Assembly: GCF_900114325.1 (NCBI RefSeq)
Contig: NZ_FOSR01000008.1
Span: 1 to 64,000, forward strand
From: Rhodanobacter glycinis
GTDB lineage: Bacteria; Pseudomonadota; Gammaproteobacteria; Xanthomonadales; Rhodanobacteraceae
DNA: 64,000 bases
Direction of reading: 5' to 3'
In this document: positions 53,480 through 63,602 of the stretch, piece after piece
Layout: each line of letters starts with the position of its first letter
Position numbering within the stretch: the first letter of the stretch is position 1
Notes under the pieces: model-generated
What the model saw: the letters and a program-made list of their open reading frames with translations, nothing else
Told to the model about the DNA's origin: nothing
Databases searched by the model: none
Translations under genes and position numbers: made by a program

Positions 53480-54850
53480 ATGACTGTCCATGCAAGTGTC
53501 CTTGAACTGATCGGCCGTACCCCGATGGTGCGCGCGCAGCGCCTGGAGGCTGGCTCGTGCGAGCTGTTCCTCAAGCTCGAGAGCGCGAACCCAGGCGGTT
53601 CGATCAAGGATCGCATCGGCTTGTCGATGATCGAGGGCGCGGAGAAAGCCGGGAAGATCCAGCCGGGCGCGACCCTGGTCGAAGGCACCGCCGGCAACAC
53701 CGGCCTGGGCCTGGCGCTGGTGGCGCAGGCCAAGGGTTATCGGCTGATCCTGGTGGTGCCGGACAAGATGAGCCGCGAGAAGATTTTCAATCTCAAGGCG
53801 ATGGGTGCCGAGGTGGTGCTGACCCGTTCGGACGTGGCCAAGGGCCATCCGGAGTACTACCAGGACATGGCCGAGCGGATTGCCCGCGAAACGCCCGGGG
53901 CGTACTTCATCAACCAGTTCGGCAATCCCGACAACCCGCGCGCGCACTACGAAACCACCGGTCCGGAAATCCTCGAGCAGATGGACGGCAAGGTGGACGC
54001 GGTGGTGGTGGGTTGCGGCTCGTCCGGCACCATGACCGGGCTGTCGAAGTTCTTCGCCGAGCACTCGCCGTCCACCGAGATCGTGCTGGCCGACCCGGTC
54101 GGCTCGATCCTGGCCCAGTACATCAACGAGGGCACGCTCTCGACCAAGTCGGCGAGCTGGATGGTGGAAGGCATCGGCGAGGATTTCCTGCCGACCATCA
54201 GCGACTTCTCGCGGGTGAAGAAAGCCTATGCGGTATCCGACAAGGACAGTTTCCTCGCCGCGCGCGAACTGCTGGCGAAGGAGGGTGTGCTGGGTGGTTC
54301 GTCCACCGGCACCCTGCTGGCTGCGGCGTTGCGTTATTGCCGCGAGCAGACCGCGCCGAAGCGTGTGGTGACACTGGTCTGCGACACCGGCAACAAGTAC
54401 CTGTCGAAGATGTACAACGACTACTGGATGCTGGACAACGGCTTCCTCGAGCGCGAGCGGCACGGCGATCTGCGCGACTTGCTGCTGCGTCCGTTCGCCC
54501 AGCGCGACACCGTGGTCGTTGGCCCCAACGAATTGCTGATGACCGCCTACACCCGCATGAAGCTGTACGACGTATCGCAATTGCCGGTGATGGATGGCAG
54601 CAAGCTGGTCGGCATCGTCGACGAGTCCGACGTGCTGATGCACGTGCATGCCGACGAGGCGCGTTTTCGCGACCCGGTGTCGGTGGCGATGATCAGTGAC
54701 CTGCACATGCTGGACGTGCGCTCGCCGATCGAATCGCTGCTGCCGGTGTTCGAGCGCGGTCATGTGGCGATCGTGGTCGATGGCGAACAGTTCCTCGGCC
54801 TGATCACGCGCATCGACCTGCTCAACTGGCTGCGCCGCAAGGTGCATTGA
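53480..54850 (+). CDS. cbs: PLP-dependent cystathionine beta-synthase with CBS pair
   Basis: A 456-residue type II PLP enzyme joining serine and homocysteine to cystathionine, first step of reverse transsulfuration. Lys43 in NPGGSIKDRIG binds PLP, GTAGNTGLGLALVAQAKGY binds substrate, and GCGSSGTMTGLSK binds the PLP phosphate. A C-terminal Bateman module (about 335-456: GPNELLMTAYTRMKLYDVSQLPVMDGSKLVGIVDESDVL and DLHMLDVRSPIESLLPVFERGHVAIV) is present; no heme-binding N-terminal extension exists. A cysteine-synthase-type side activity is possible. No cystathionine gamma-lyase gene is adjacent. Confidence 0.9.
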   Translation: MTVHASVLELIGRTPMVRAQRLEAGSCELFLKLESANPGGSIKDRIGLSMIEGAEKAGKIQPGATLVEGTAGNTGLGLALVAQAKGYRLILVVPDKMSREKIFNLKAMGAEVVLTRSDVAKGHPEYYQDMAERIARETPGAYFINQFGNPDNPRAHYETTGPEILEQMDGKVDAVVVGCGSSGTMTGLSKFFAEHSPSTEIVLADPVGSILAQYINEGTLSTKSASWMVEGIGEDFLPTISDFSRVKKAYAVSDKDSFLAARELLAKEGVLGGSSTGTLLAAALRYCREQTAPKRVVTLVCDTGNKYLSKMYNDYWMLDNGFLERERHGDLRDLLLRPFAQRDTVVVGPNELLMTAYTRMKLYDVSQLPVMDGSKLVGIVDESDVLMHVHADEARFRDPVSVAMISDLHMLDVRSPIESLLPVFERGHVAIVVDGEQFLGLITRIDLLNWLRRKVH

Positions 54851-54977
54851 GCAGTCAGTGTCGATTCGGCTCGCATAGGCATAATGCGCGGGCCTGAAAG
54901 CCCTTTGAAATGGTCCGTCGTTATCTTCCCGGAAAGCGACGGCACCCGTTTCGCTTCGACCTTAAGGATGATTGTCC

Positions 54978-56807
54978 ATGTGTGGAATTGTTGCTGCCGT
55001 CGCCCAGCGTGATGTGGCCCCCTTGCTTATCGCCGGCCTGAAAGAGCTGGAATACCGCGGCTACGACTCGGCCGGCCTGGCCGTGCTTGAAGGCAACCAG
55101 GTTCGCCGGATTCGCGCCAAGGGCAAGGTGCGCGAAATGGAGTCGTTGTACCAGGCCGATCCGTTCCCCGGCGGCACCGGCATCGCGCATACCCGTTGGG
55201 CCACCCACGGCATGCCCAACGAGGCCAACGCGCATCCGCACGTCGCCGGCCGCGTCGCGATCGTGCACAACGGCATCATCGAGAATTACGCGCCGCTGCG
55301 CGAGGCATTGCAGGCGCGCGGCCATGTGTTTACCTCCGAGACCGACACCGAAGTGATGGCCGCGCTGATCGACGCGCGCATCGATACCGGACTGGGTTTG
55401 CGCGAGGCCGTGCTGGCCGTGGTGCGTGAACTGGAAGGCGCCTATGCCATCGCCGTGATCAGCCGTGACGAACCCGATTGCGTGATTGGTGCCCGTCGTG
55501 GTGCGCCGCTGCTGGTGGGCGTGGGCATCGGCGAAAACTTCCTCGGTTCGGATGCGCAGGCGCTGATCCAGGTCACCAACAAGATGATCTACCTCGACGA
55601 GGACGATGTCGTCGAGATCACCCGCGAGCGCGTGCAGGTCTTCGGCCTCGATGGCCGGCCGGTCGAGCGCGAAACGCACGAGAGCGAACTGTCCGCCGAT
55701 GCCGTGGAACGCGGTGAATACCGCCACTACATGCAGAAGGAAATCTTCGAGCAGCCGCGCGCGGTCGCCGACACGCTGGAGTCGCGCATCGGCCCGCATG
55801 GCGTGTTGCCGAACATCTTCGGTGTCGGCGGCGACGAACTTCTGGCAAAGGTCCGCGGCGTGCACATCATCGCCTGCGGCACCAGCTACCACGCCGGGCT
55901 GGTGGCGAAGTACTGGATCGAGGAGTACGCGCGCCTGCCGGTAGCCGTGGAAGTGGCCAGCGAATACCGCTACCGCGAAGCGGTGGTGCCGGCGGACACG
56001 TTGTTCGTGGCGATCTCGCAGTCCGGCGAAACCGCCGACACGCTGGCGGCGATGCGCGAATCGCGTCGTCGCGGCTATCTGGGCACGCTGGCCATCTGCA
56101 ACGTGCCGGAGTCCTCGGTGGTCCGCGAGGCCGATTTGAAACTGATGACACGCGCCGGTCCGGAAATCGGCGTGGCTTCGACCAAAGCTTTCACCACCCA
56201 GCTTGCAGCACTGGCCTTGCTGACGTTGCGGCTGGCCCACGAGCGCGGGCTGGACGAGACGCGCTATCTCGCGCTGTGCGAGCAGTTGCAAAGCCTGCCG
56301 CGGATGATCGAGCAGGCCTTGCAGCTCGAGCCGGAAATCCAGGCGCTGGCCGAGCACTTCATTCCACGCCATCACGCGCTGTTCCTCGGCCGCGGCGTGC
56401 AGTTCCCGGTGGCGCTGGAAGGCTCGCTCAAGCTCAAGGAAATCTCCTACATCCACGCCGAGGCCTACCCGGCGGGTGAGCTCAAGCACGGCCCGCTGGC
56501 CTTGGTGGACGAGGACATGCCGGTGGTGGCAGTAGCCCCCAACGGTCCGCTGCTGGACAAGCTCAAGTCCAATCTGCAGGAAGTGCGCGCACGCGGCGGC
56601 GAGCTGATCGTGTTCGCCGACAAGGCCGCGCCGATGGACGGCAACCCCTCCCGTGGCAGCGTGCTGCGCGTGGATGCAGGCGGCGAATTCATCGCCCCGG
56701 CCGTGTTCACCGTACCGCTGCAGCTGCTCTCCTACCACGTGGCGGTGCTGCGTGGCACCGACGTCGATCAGCCACGCAACCTGGCCAAGTCGGTCACGGT
56801 GGAGTAA
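54978..56807 (+). CDS. glmS: glutamine-fructose-6-phosphate aminotransferase (isomerizing)
   Basis: 609 residues. First step of UDP-GlcNAc synthesis: transfers glutamine amide nitrogen to fructose 6-phosphate. The N-terminal nucleophile cysteine directly follows the start (MCGIVAAVAQRDVAP), which fixes the ATG at 54978. The glutaminase has GYDSAGLAV, HTRWATHGMPNEANAHPH and HNGIIENY. Two SIS domains follow (CGTSYHAG, ISQSGETADTLAAM), and the C terminus DQPRNLAKSVTVE is invariant. No glmS ribozyme-like leader is seen. A strong hairpin terminates it. Confidence 0.97.
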   Translation: MCGIVAAVAQRDVAPLLIAGLKELEYRGYDSAGLAVLEGNQVRRIRAKGKVREMESLYQADPFPGGTGIAHTRWATHGMPNEANAHPHVAGRVAIVHNGIIENYAPLREALQARGHVFTSETDTEVMAALIDARIDTGLGLREAVLAVVRELEGAYAIAVISRDEPDCVIGARRGAPLLVGVGIGENFLGSDAQALIQVTNKMIYLDEDDVVEITRERVQVFGLDGRPVERETHESELSADAVERGEYRHYMQKEIFEQPRAVADTLESRIGPHGVLPNIFGVGGDELLAKVRGVHIIACGTSYHAGLVAKYWIEEYARLPVAVEVASEYRYREAVVPADTLFVAISQSGETADTLAAMRESRRRGYLGTLAICNVPESSVVREADLKLMTRAGPEIGVASTKAFTTQLAALALLTLRLAHERGLDETRYLALCEQLQSLPRMIEQALQLEPEIQALAEHFIPRHHALFLGRGVQFPVALEGSLKLKEISYIHAEAYPAGELKHGPLALVDEDMPVVAVAPNGPLLDKLKSNLQEVRARGGELIVFADKAAPMDGNPSRGSVLRVDAGGEFIAPAVFTVPLQLLSYHVAVLRGTDVDQPRNLAKSVTVE

Positions 56808-56847
56808 GTCGGCAGATCGCGAAAGATCTTCCTGTACGTGATGAAAC

Positions 56848-56873
56848 GAAAAGCCGGCTATTGCCGGCTTTTC
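56848..56873. terminator. bidirectional terminator between glmS and cyoD
   Basis: CGAAAAGCCGGC-TATT-GCCGGCTTTTCG, a 12-bp perfect stem with A/T flanks on both sides, lies between convergent genes. Confidence 0.92.
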
Positions 56874-56937
56874 GTTGAAGGGTGCAGCCAGGGATGGCTG
56901 CCCGTTTGATCTTCGCGATCAGGGATGACCGCAAAAA

Positions 56938-57333
56938 TCACTCGGTGTGGTGATGGTATTGCGGCGACATCGGCATCATGTTGGTGTTTTCGTTGTACAT
57001 GACCCAGATGGATGCGCCCAGCACGATCACCACCAGCACGATGGTGAAGATGAAGGCCAGCATGTTCCAGCCGTCTTCGGAATGTACGTCCAGGTGCAGG
57101 AAGTAGATGATGTGCACCAGGATCTGCGCGATGGCGAAGAGCAGCACGATGGAGATGGTCAGCCAGGGGCTGCTCAGCACGTGGCCCATCACCAGCCAGA
57201 ACGGGATGACGGTCAGGATCGCCGCGAGTACGAAGCCGGTCAGATAGCCACGCAGGCTGCCCTGGTGCACGTGCAGGGCATCGTCGCCGTGGCCCGCCGG
57301 TGTGTCGTGGCCGGATGCAGAGGGGTGGTTCAT
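56938..57333 (-). CDS. cyoD: cytochrome bo3 quinol oxidase subunit IV
   Basis: A 131-residue, three-helix accessory subunit (LTGFVLAAILTVIPFWLVM, LTISIVLLFAIAQILVHIIYFLHLD, NMLAFIFTIVLVVIVLGASIWVMY) needed for stable copper-site assembly. N- and C-terminal His-rich stretches (SASGHDTPAGHGDDALHVH; QYHHHTE) are noteworthy. The ATG at 57333 overlaps the cyoC stop (ATGA). Last gene of cyoABCD. Confidence 0.93.
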   Translation of the reverse strand: MNHPSASGHDTPAGHGDDALHVHQGSLRGYLTGFVLAAILTVIPFWLVMGHVLSSPWLTISIVLLFAIAQILVHIIYFLHLDVHSEDGWNMLAFIFTIVLVVIVLGASIWVMYNENTNMMPMSPQYHHHTE

Positions 57334-57956
57334 CGCAACACTCCTGCCAGATAGACGTAGCTGAAGACGCCGACCCAGACCAGGTCCAGGAAGTGCCAGA
57401 ACATGCTCAGGCAACGCAGGCGCCGGATGTTGGCTTCGGTCAGGCCGAACTTGCCCGTCTGGACCATCAGCACGATCAACCAGAGAATGCCCACGGACAC
57501 ATGCAGCCCGTGCGTGCCGACGAGGGTGAAGAACGACGACAGGAACGCGCTGCGGTCGGGGCCGGCGCCCTCGGCGATCATGCCCGCGAACTCGTGGATC
57601 TCCAGTCCGACGAACGCCGCTGCCAGCAATCCGGATACGGCCAGCCAACCAAGCATCGCACGCTGGTTTCGGCGTGCCATTTCCAGCATGGCGAAACCGA
57701 AGGTCACCGACGAAATCAACAGCAACGCGGTGTTCACGGCCAGGCCGGGCAGGTCGAGCACCTGGGCGGCTGACGGCCCCCCCGCGTAGTTGGTGCCGAG
57801 CACGGCATTGCAGGCAAACAGCGACGCGAAGATGAAGCAGTCGCTCATCAGGTAGATCCAGAACCCCAGCAGGGTTCCGTTATGTACCGGCGGCTCTTCG
57901 TGGCAGATGAAGCGCGAGGGTGCCGTGCCCGCGGTGTCGATGGCGGTGGTATTCAT
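57330..57956 (-). CDS. cyoC: cytochrome bo3 quinol oxidase subunit III
   Basis: A 208-residue, five-helix subunit of the heme-copper oxidase ([57 protein letters not shown]). These motifs are those of CyoC/CoxC. Its ATG overlaps the cyoB stop (4 bp). Confidence 0.94.
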   Translation of the reverse strand: MNTTAIDTAGTAPSRFICHEEPPVHNGTLLGFWIYLMSDCFIFASLFACNAVLGTNYAGGPSAAQVLDLPGLAVNTALLLISSVTFGFAMLEMARRNQRAMLGWLAVSGLLAAAFVGLEIHEFAGMIAEGAGPDRSAFLSSFFTLVGTHGLHVSVGILWLIVLMVQTGKFGLTEANIRRLRCLSMFWHFLDLVWVGVFSYVYLAGVLR

Positions 57957-59983
57957 GCGCGCACCTCCGCGGTATCAGGCTGCCAGCTGTTCGTGTGTTC
58001 GATCTTTCGCACCTCGTCCGCGGGGATGTGGTAATCGCGGTGATAGTTGAAAGTGTGGGCGATGGCTACGGCGATGACGCCGACGAACGACACCACGGCC
58101 AGCCACCAGATGTACCAGACCAGGCCGAAGCAGCAGGCGAAGGACAGCACGCCGATGATCGCGCCGGCTGCGGTGTTTTTCGGCATGTGGATGGTGTTGA
58201 AGCCTTCCATCGGCCGCTGGTAGCCATGCTTCTTCATGTCCGTCCAGGCATCACGCTCGTGCACGTTCGGAATGAAGGCGAAGTTGTAGTCCGGCGGTGG
58301 CGATGAGGTGGCCCATTCCAGGGTGCGGCCATTCCACGGATCGTTGCCCACGGCATATGCCTCGCGCCGCTTGATGCTGATGCCGATCTGGATGACGAAG
58401 GCCAGGATGCCGATCGCGATCAGGAAGGCACCGAACGCGGCGACCACGAAATACGGTTGCAGGGCCGGATTGTCGAAGTGGCTCAGGCGACGGGTCACGC
58501 CCATCAGGCCGAGGATGTACAGCGGGCCGAATGCCACCCAGAAGCCGATCTGCCAGCACCAGAAGCTGACCTTGCCCCAGAACTCGTCAAGCTTGAATCC
58601 GAATGCCTTGGGGAACCAGTAGTTGACGGCCGCGAACACGCCGAACACCGTGCCGCCGATGATCACGTTGTGGAAGTGCGCGATCAGGAACAGGCTGTTG
58701 TGCAGCAGGAAGTCCGCAGGCGCCACCGACAGCATCACGCCGGTCATGCCGCCGATGGTGAAGGTGAACAGGAAGCCCATCGTCCAGAGCATCGGCACGG
58801 TGAAGCGCACGCGTCCCCGGTACATGGTGAACAACCAGTTGAATATCTTCACGCCGGTGGGAATGGAAATCATCATGGTGGTCAACGAGAAGAACGAGTT
58901 GACGTCGGCCCCCGAGCCCATCGTGAAGAAGTGATGCAGCCAGACCAGGTAGGACATGATCATGATCGCGACGGTGGCGTAGACCATCGACGAATAGCCG
59001 AACAGCGGCTTGCCCGAGAACGTGGGCACGATTTCCGAGTACACGCCGAAGAGCGGCAGGATCAGGATGTAGACCTCCGGGTGGCCCCACACCCAGATCA
59101 GGTTGATGTACATCATGATGTTGCCGCCGAACCCGCTGGTGAAGAAGTGGGTGCCGAGGTAGCGGTCCAGCGAGAGCAGGAACAATGTGGCGGTGAGGAC
59201 GGGGAACGTCGCGATGATCAGCCCGCTGGTGCACAGCGTGGTCCAGCTGAATACCGGCATCTTCATCAATGACATGCCGGGCGCGCGCATCTTCACGATG
59301 GTGGCCACGAAATTGACGCCGGTCAGCAACGTGCCGACACCAGCCAGCTGCAGGCCCCAGATGTAGTAATCGACGCCGGGCCCTTGCTGCAGCTCCGAGA
59401 TGGGCGGATAGGCGAGCCAGCCGGCGGTCGAGAAGTCACCGATGAACAGCGACACCATGAACAGGATCGAGCCCCAGAAGGTGAACCAGAAGCTCAGGTT
59501 GTTGAGGAACGGAAACGCCACGTCGCGCGAGCCGATCTGCAGCGGCATGGCGAAGTTCATCAAGCCCGTGATGTAGGCCATGCCCACGAAGAAGATCATG
59601 ATCGAGCCGTGCGCCGAAAAGATCTGGTCGTAATGTTCCGGCGGCAGGTAACCCATGTGCGGGCCGAAGGCGACGGCCTGCTGAGCGCGCATCATGATGG
59701 CGTCGGAGAAGCCGCGCAGCAGCATCACCGTGGCCAGGATCATGTACATGATGCCGAGCTTCTTGTGATCCACGCTGGTGAACCACTCGTGCCACAGATA
59801 GCCCCACAGGCGCTTCTTGGTGACAAACCCGAGGATGGCCAGTCCGCCGATGAGCACCACGATGAGGGTGACAAGAACGATGCGGCCTTCGAGGTCGGGC
59901 TGCAGAAACGGCAGCGAGTCGAGCGACAGCCGGCCAAACAGGAAATTCCAGATGGCGGCGCGATGAGGCATGGCTTCGGGCAT
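57953..59983 (-). CDS. cyoB: cytochrome bo3 quinol oxidase subunit I
   Basis: 676 residues. Catalytic proton-pumping subunit with low-spin heme b, heme o3 and CuB. Ligand motifs are [13 protein letters not shown] (heme b His), [15 protein letters not shown] (CuB His and cross-linked Tyr), WLHHFFTMG (CuB His pair) and [13 protein letters not shown] (heme ligands). The length and extra N-terminal helix are those of quinol oxidases of the CyoB type. The start codon may be 59983 or the ATG 12 bp downstream. It follows cyoA by 23 bp. Confidence 0.96.
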   Translation of the reverse strand: MPEAMPHRAAIWNFLFGRLSLDSLPFLQPDLEGRIVLVTLIVVLIGGLAILGFVTKKRLWGYLWHEWFTSVDHKKLGIMYMILATVMLLRGFSDAIMMRAQQAVAFGPHMGYLPPEHYDQIFSAHGSIMIFFVGMAYITGLMNFAMPLQIGSRDVAFPFLNNLSFWFTFWGSILFMVSLFIGDFSTAGWLAYPPISELQQGPGVDYYIWGLQLAGVGTLLTGVNFVATIVKMRAPGMSLMKMPVFSWTTLCTSGLIIATFPVLTATLFLLSLDRYLGTHFFTSGFGGNIMMYINLIWVWGHPEVYILILPLFGVYSEIVPTFSGKPLFGYSSMVYATVAIMIMSYLVWLHHFFTMGSGADVNSFFSLTTMMISIPTGVKIFNWLFTMYRGRVRFTVPMLWTMGFLFTFTIGGMTGVMLSVAPADFLLHNSLFLIAHFHNVIIGGTVFGVFAAVNYWFPKAFGFKLDEFWGKVSFWCWQIGFWVAFGPLYILGLMGVTRRLSHFDNPALQPYFVVAAFGAFLIAIGILAFVIQIGISIKRREAYAVGNDPWNGRTLEWATSSPPPDYNFAFIPNVHERDAWTDMKKHGYQRPMEGFNTIHMPKNTAAGAIIGVLSFACCFGLVWYIWWLAVVSFVGVIAVAIAHTFNYHRDYHIPADEVRKIEHTNSWQPDTAEVRA

Positions 59984-60006
59984 GGTTTGAGTCTCTGAAA
60001 ACAGAA

Positions 60007-61011
60007 TCAGTGCGTCTTCGCGGCTTGCGCGGGTGCTGCGGCATTTCCGGACGAAGGTGCGTCGACATGGTCAGCCGGGGCAGGCATGCCTTGCATGGCA
60101 TGGCCGGCCTTGGCATCGGCGGACATCATCTGGCTTGCGCACACCTGGCCGGGATCGACGCAGCGATTGAGGATGCGGGTGTACAGGCCGGACTCGAAAT
60201 GGGCGTAGTAATGCACGGGCGCATTGCGGTCGGGCTGGCGCAGTTGGTCATAGGCCGAGCGATCGAGGTCGGTGCCCTGGGCGCGAACCTTGGCAACCCA
60301 ATCCTTGAAATCCTGCGGGTTCATGCCATCGAAGCTGAAGCGCATGTCGGTAAAGCCGGCGCCGCTGTAATTGGCAGAAAAACCCTTGTATTGCCCCGGC
60401 TTGTTGATGACGGCGTGCAGCATCGTCTGCATGCCGGGCATCGTGTAGATCTGGCCCGCCAATGCCGGCACGAAGAACGAATCCATCATGGTGTCCGACG
60501 TGAGCTTGAACTTGATCGGGACATTCACCGGCGCGGCCAGCTGATTCACCGTGGCAATGCCGTACTGCGGGTAGAAGAACAGCCATTTCCAGCGCAGCGA
60601 AACGACTTCCACTTCCAGCGGCTTGGTATCGGCGGCAATCGGTTTTCCGGGCGCCACCCGGGTAAGTGAGCGATAGGGATCGAGCTGGTGGGTGCCGATC
60701 CAGCTGATGGCGCCGACAATGATGATGATCAGTACCGGCGCGGCCCACACCACCAGTTCCAGCTGCGGAGAGTGGTCCCATTCGGGGTCGTGACGGACTT
60801 TCTCGTTGGATGACCGGTAACGCCATGCGATAACCCCGATCGCGATCAGCACCGGCACGATAATCAGCGCGATGATAATCGTGGTGATGATCATGACATC
60901 GCTTTGCTGGCGCGCGACGTCGCCGGAGGGGCTGAGCAATACGAGGTGGCAACCACCCAGCAGAAGCGCAAGGGGAAGCAACAGTAAACCGCGGAGATGT
61001 TTCACTGTCAT
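60007..61011 (-). CDS. cyoA: cytochrome bo3 quinol oxidase subunit II
   Basis: A 334-residue lipoprotein (lipobox LLLGGC, Cys21) with two helices and a periplasmic cupredoxin domain. The CuA ligands of cytochrome c oxidases are missing: where they would lie the sequence reads [12 protein letters not shown], so it is a quinol-oxidase subunit. The C-terminal COX-Arom region ([26 protein letters not shown]) is present. The ATG at 61011 starts a normal lipoprotein signal; a TTG 21 bp upstream in frame is unlikely. First gene of the operon. A 243-bp gap divides it from the divergent MFS gene. Confidence 0.94.
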   Translation of the reverse strand: MTVKHLRGLLLLPLALLLGGCHLVLLSPSGDVARQQSDVMIITTIIIALIIVPVLIAIGVIAWRYRSSNEKVRHDPEWDHSPQLELVVWAAPVLIIIIVGAISWIGTHQLDPYRSLTRVAPGKPIAADTKPLEVEVVSLRWKWLFFYPQYGIATVNQLAAPVNVPIKFKLTSDTMMDSFFVPALAGQIYTMPGMQTMLHAVINKPGQYKGFSANYSGAGFTDMRFSFDGMNPQDFKDWVAKVRAQGTDLDRSAYDQLRQPDRNAPVHYYAHFESGLYTRILNRCVDPGQVCASQMMSADAKAGHAMQGMPAPADHVDAPSSGNAAAPAQAAKTH

Positions 61012-61254
61012 GGGTACCTGTGTACCAAGCAACGGACCGGTGCATACACTACTCTTCGAGGTGGGTTTACACTACTCGCACGAACACCACTCCCCGAAAG
61101 TGCGCTGCTTGACCCGGCTGGTTTATCAGGGCCTGATTTGTAGCCGTAAAGGGAGCTTGTGGAGTCCGGAACAAGCGGCTGCTGCGTCGTTATACCGCAC
61201 CGATTTGTCTGGCACTTGTTGCACGATCACCGTCGTCGTCGCCACGGAATTGTC

Positions 61255-62586
61255 ATGTCTACTAGCAATATCCAATCAGCCCCGGGTTCTGTGGTCCATG
61301 CGCATGGCGGTGGCTCCCACACGGAGCAACTCGCGGCAGGAGATCTTGCCGTCGGCGTGGTGGTCGGGCGCATTTCCCAATCGTTCGATTTCTTCGTGTT
61401 CGGCATTGGCTGCGTGCTGGCGTTTCCGGCCGTGTTTTTCCCGTTCGCCAGTGAGCTCGACGGGGTTTTCTACTCGTTTGCGGTTTTCGCGCTGGCTTTC
61501 ATCGCGCGCCCCTTGGGCTCCATGTTCTTTCTGGTGGTGCAGCGGTATATCGGGCTTCCCGCGAAACTGACCATCACGCTGTTTCTGCTGGGCATGGCGA
61601 CGGCTGGTACGGCGTTCCTGCCCGGATACGGCTCGTGGGGGTGGGCGGCGATCGCGGTGCTGGCAGTGTTGCGTTTCGTGCAGGGTTTTTCGCTGGGCGG
61701 AAGTTGGAACGGCCTGGCTTCGTTGATGGCGATCAAGGCGCCCAAGGATCGGCGCGGCTGGTACGCCATGCTGCCGCAGTTGAGCGATCCGATCGGCTTC
61801 ATCCTTGCTGCGGCGCTGTTCGCCTACATAAGCGCGAGCCTGAGCCACAAGGAGTTCATCGACTGGGGCTGGCGCTATCCGTTCTTTGCAGCGTTTGCCA
61901 TCAACGTGGTGGCCTTGTTCGCCCGGCTGCGCATGGTGGTGGCGCCACGCTATGTCGAGCAGCTCAAGGAGCGTGACCTGATGCCCTCGCCGATGGGCGA
62001 GCTGGTTCGTTCGCAAGGCGACAACATCGCGCTGGGCGCCTTCGCCCCGCTGGCGAGTTATGCGATGTTCCACCTGGTGACCATCTTCGCGTTGTCGTGG
62101 GCGTTGCTCTTCACGCAGCAATCGGTGCCCGACTTCCTCGTGGTGCAGATCGTCGGCGCCTTCGTGGCGCTGCCCTGCATGATCCTGTCCGGCAAGGTGG
62201 CGAATCGGTTCGGCCGTCGCACCACGCTGGCCGCGGGTGGCGCAATGATCGCGGTCTACAGCGGCTGGACCGCGCTGCTGCTTGCCGACGGCACCATGCA
62301 CGGCTATTTGTTCATCATCATCGGCTATGCCCTGCTCGGCTTCACGCACGCACAGGCAGCCGGTGCGGTGAGCTCGAATTTCCGACCGGAATTCCGCTAT
62401 ACGGGCGCCATGATCACCTCGGATCTGGGTTGGCTGATCGGCGCCGGCTTCGCGCCACTGGTGGCCTTGGCGCTGGCCCGCTATGCCGGTGTGCCTTACG
62501 TGGGGCTTTACCTCCTGTCCGGCGCCATCGGTACGCTGGCGGCTCTATGGTTCAGCCGGCGCTCGGGTGGCCTGCCCAACGACTGA
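61255..62586 (+). CDS. MFS transporter, metabolite:H+ symporter-like
   Basis: A 443-residue, 12-helix major-facilitator protein: GVVVGRISQSFDFFVFGIGCVLAFPAVFFP in helix 1, FIARPLGSMFF, FVQGFSLGGSWNGLASL, and KVANRFGRRTTLAAGG. It resembles the MHS branch. It is divergent from cyoABCD; a gene of this kind beside cyo is common in beta- and gammaproteobacteria, and a role in copper or heme supply has been suspected, but I cannot derive one from sequence. The ATG at 61255 was chosen because the upstream extension is basic and non-membrane. Confidence 0.82.
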   Translation: MSTSNIQSAPGSVVHAHGGGSHTEQLAAGDLAVGVVVGRISQSFDFFVFGIGCVLAFPAVFFPFASELDGVFYSFAVFALAFIARPLGSMFFLVVQRYIGLPAKLTITLFLLGMATAGTAFLPGYGSWGWAAIAVLAVLRFVQGFSLGGSWNGLASLMAIKAPKDRRGWYAMLPQLSDPIGFILAAALFAYISASLSHKEFIDWGWRYPFFAAFAINVVALFARLRMVVAPRYVEQLKERDLMPSPMGELVRSQGDNIALGAFAPLASYAMFHLVTIFALSWALLFTQQSVPDFLVVQIVGAFVALPCMILSGKVANRFGRRTTLAAGGAMIAVYSGWTALLLADGTMHGYLFIIIGYALLGFTHAQAAGAVSSNFRPEFRYTGAMITSDLGWLIGAGFAPLVALALARYAGVPYVGLYLLSGAIGTLAALWFSRRSGGLPND

Positions 62587-62616
62587 TGCGCGAATCCATT
62601 CATTGCCCGTGATGTC

Positions 62617-62653
62617 AAACGACCAGGCCCGCATCAAGCGGGCCTGGTCGTTT
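62617..62653 (+). terminator. Rho-independent terminator after the MFS gene
   Basis: AAACGACCAGGCCCGC pairs perfectly with GCGGGCCTGGTCGTTT across a 5-bp loop, a 16-bp stem. Confidence 0.92.
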
Positions 62654-62735
62654 CTGCGCACTGCGACATCATGGACATCTTCACGAGGGTTTGGCCGGTT
62701 CCGCCATGCCACGCATGGTGCGATCATGCACGGCT

Positions 62736-63509
62736 ATGTCAGACACAGATACTTCGCCGAACGAAAATGGCCGCAACGTACGAGGCCCGTTGGCGCTGAG
62801 CCTGCTCGCGTTACTCGGCCTGGTGCTGTTTGTCGGCTTCGTGGCGTTGGGTACCTGGCAGGTGCATCGGCTGGCCTGGAAGACGGCGCTGATCGCCCAT
62901 GTCAACGCGCGCGTGCATGCGCCGCCGGTGCCTGCGCCGGGTCCGGCGGACTGGGCTGGCATCACCGCGGCCAGCGCCGAATATCGCCACGTGCGCTTGT
63001 CCGGCACCTACCTCGACGACCGGCAAACGCGGGTATGGACGGCCACGGACAAGGGCAGCGGCTACTGGATCCTCACGCCGCTGCGTCGCGACGATGGCAG
63101 CATCGTGCTGGTGAACCGCGGGTTTGCGGCGGAGGGCTGGTGCGACCTCAAGGGGCATTGCCCGCCTCCACCGACGGGCGAGGTCACCGTTACCGGCCTG
63201 CTGCGGATCAGCGTGCCCTCCGGGCTGTTTCGCCACAACGATCCGACCACCGATACCTGGTACACCCGCGACGTGTCGGCGATCGCCAAGGCCCGCGGCC
63301 TGCACGACGTGGCACCGTACTTCGTGGATGCCGATGCCCATTCCAACGCGGATGGCAAGCCCTGGCCCGAGGGTGGCATGACCGTGATCCACTTTCCCAA
63401 CCACCACCTCAACTACCTGATTACCTGGTACATCCTGGCGTTGATGGTGTTGGGCGCGGCGGGTTACGTGGCGCGCGACGAGTACCGGTTGCGCAAGCGA
63501 AAGAAGTGA
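62736..63509 (+). CDS. SURF1-family oxidase assembly protein
   Basis: A 257-residue protein with two transmembrane helices flanking a periplasmic domain: FVGFVALGTWQVHRLAWK at the N end, and HHLNYLITWYILALMVLGAAGYVAR at the C end. Between them ILTPLRRDDGSIVLVNRGFAAEG and the conserved PHFPNHHLNY-like region fit SURF1. SURF1 proteins help place heme in oxidase subunit I; here it sits next to cyoABCD. The ATG at 62736 (MSDTDTS) is preferred. Its last codons run into a perfect 29-bp inverted repeat. Confidence 0.9.
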   Translation: MSDTDTSPNENGRNVRGPLALSLLALLGLVLFVGFVALGTWQVHRLAWKTALIAHVNARVHAPPVPAPGPADWAGITAASAEYRHVRLSGTYLDDRQTRVWTATDKGSGYWILTPLRRDDGSIVLVNRGFAAEGWCDLKGHCPPPPTGEVTVTGLLRISVPSGLFRHNDPTTDTWYTRDVSAIAKARGLHDVAPYFVDADAHSNADGKPWPEGGMTVIHFPNHHLNYLITWYILALMVLGAAGYVARDEYRLRKRKK

Positions 63510-63593
63510 GTGGAGAGGAGTGAGAAGTGAGAGAAAAGCACGGGCGTGCTGCGTGACGCCGCTCTCTCTCACTTCTCACTCCTCTCCACTCAC
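63506..63593. repeat. perfect 29-bp inverted repeat, long hairpin
   Basis: A left arm at 63506-63534 (GTGAGTGGAGAGGAGTGAGA...) and an exactly complementary right arm at 63565-63593 are separated by 30 bp. One arm is purely G/A/T-rich, the other C/T/A-rich. It overlaps the SURF1 stop and ends 10 bp before the convergent gene's stop. Confidence 0.92.
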
Positions 63594-63602
63594 TCCTCGC
63601 CT

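Noticed and set aside
54851-54977. glmS ribozyme/riboswitch upstream of glmS
   Set aside because: The gap is only 127 bp, no core ribozyme features are visible, and gammaproteobacteria control glmS by small RNAs instead.
61012-61254. Small gene between cyoA and the MFS gene
   Set aside because: No frame there has both a start with a ribosome site and plausible composition. The stretch is best read as two divergent promoters.
63506-63593. CRISPR-like repeat at the SURF1 end
   Set aside because: The repeat is a single inverted pair with internal short GTGAG motifs, not evenly spaced direct repeats with spacers, and no cas genes are present.
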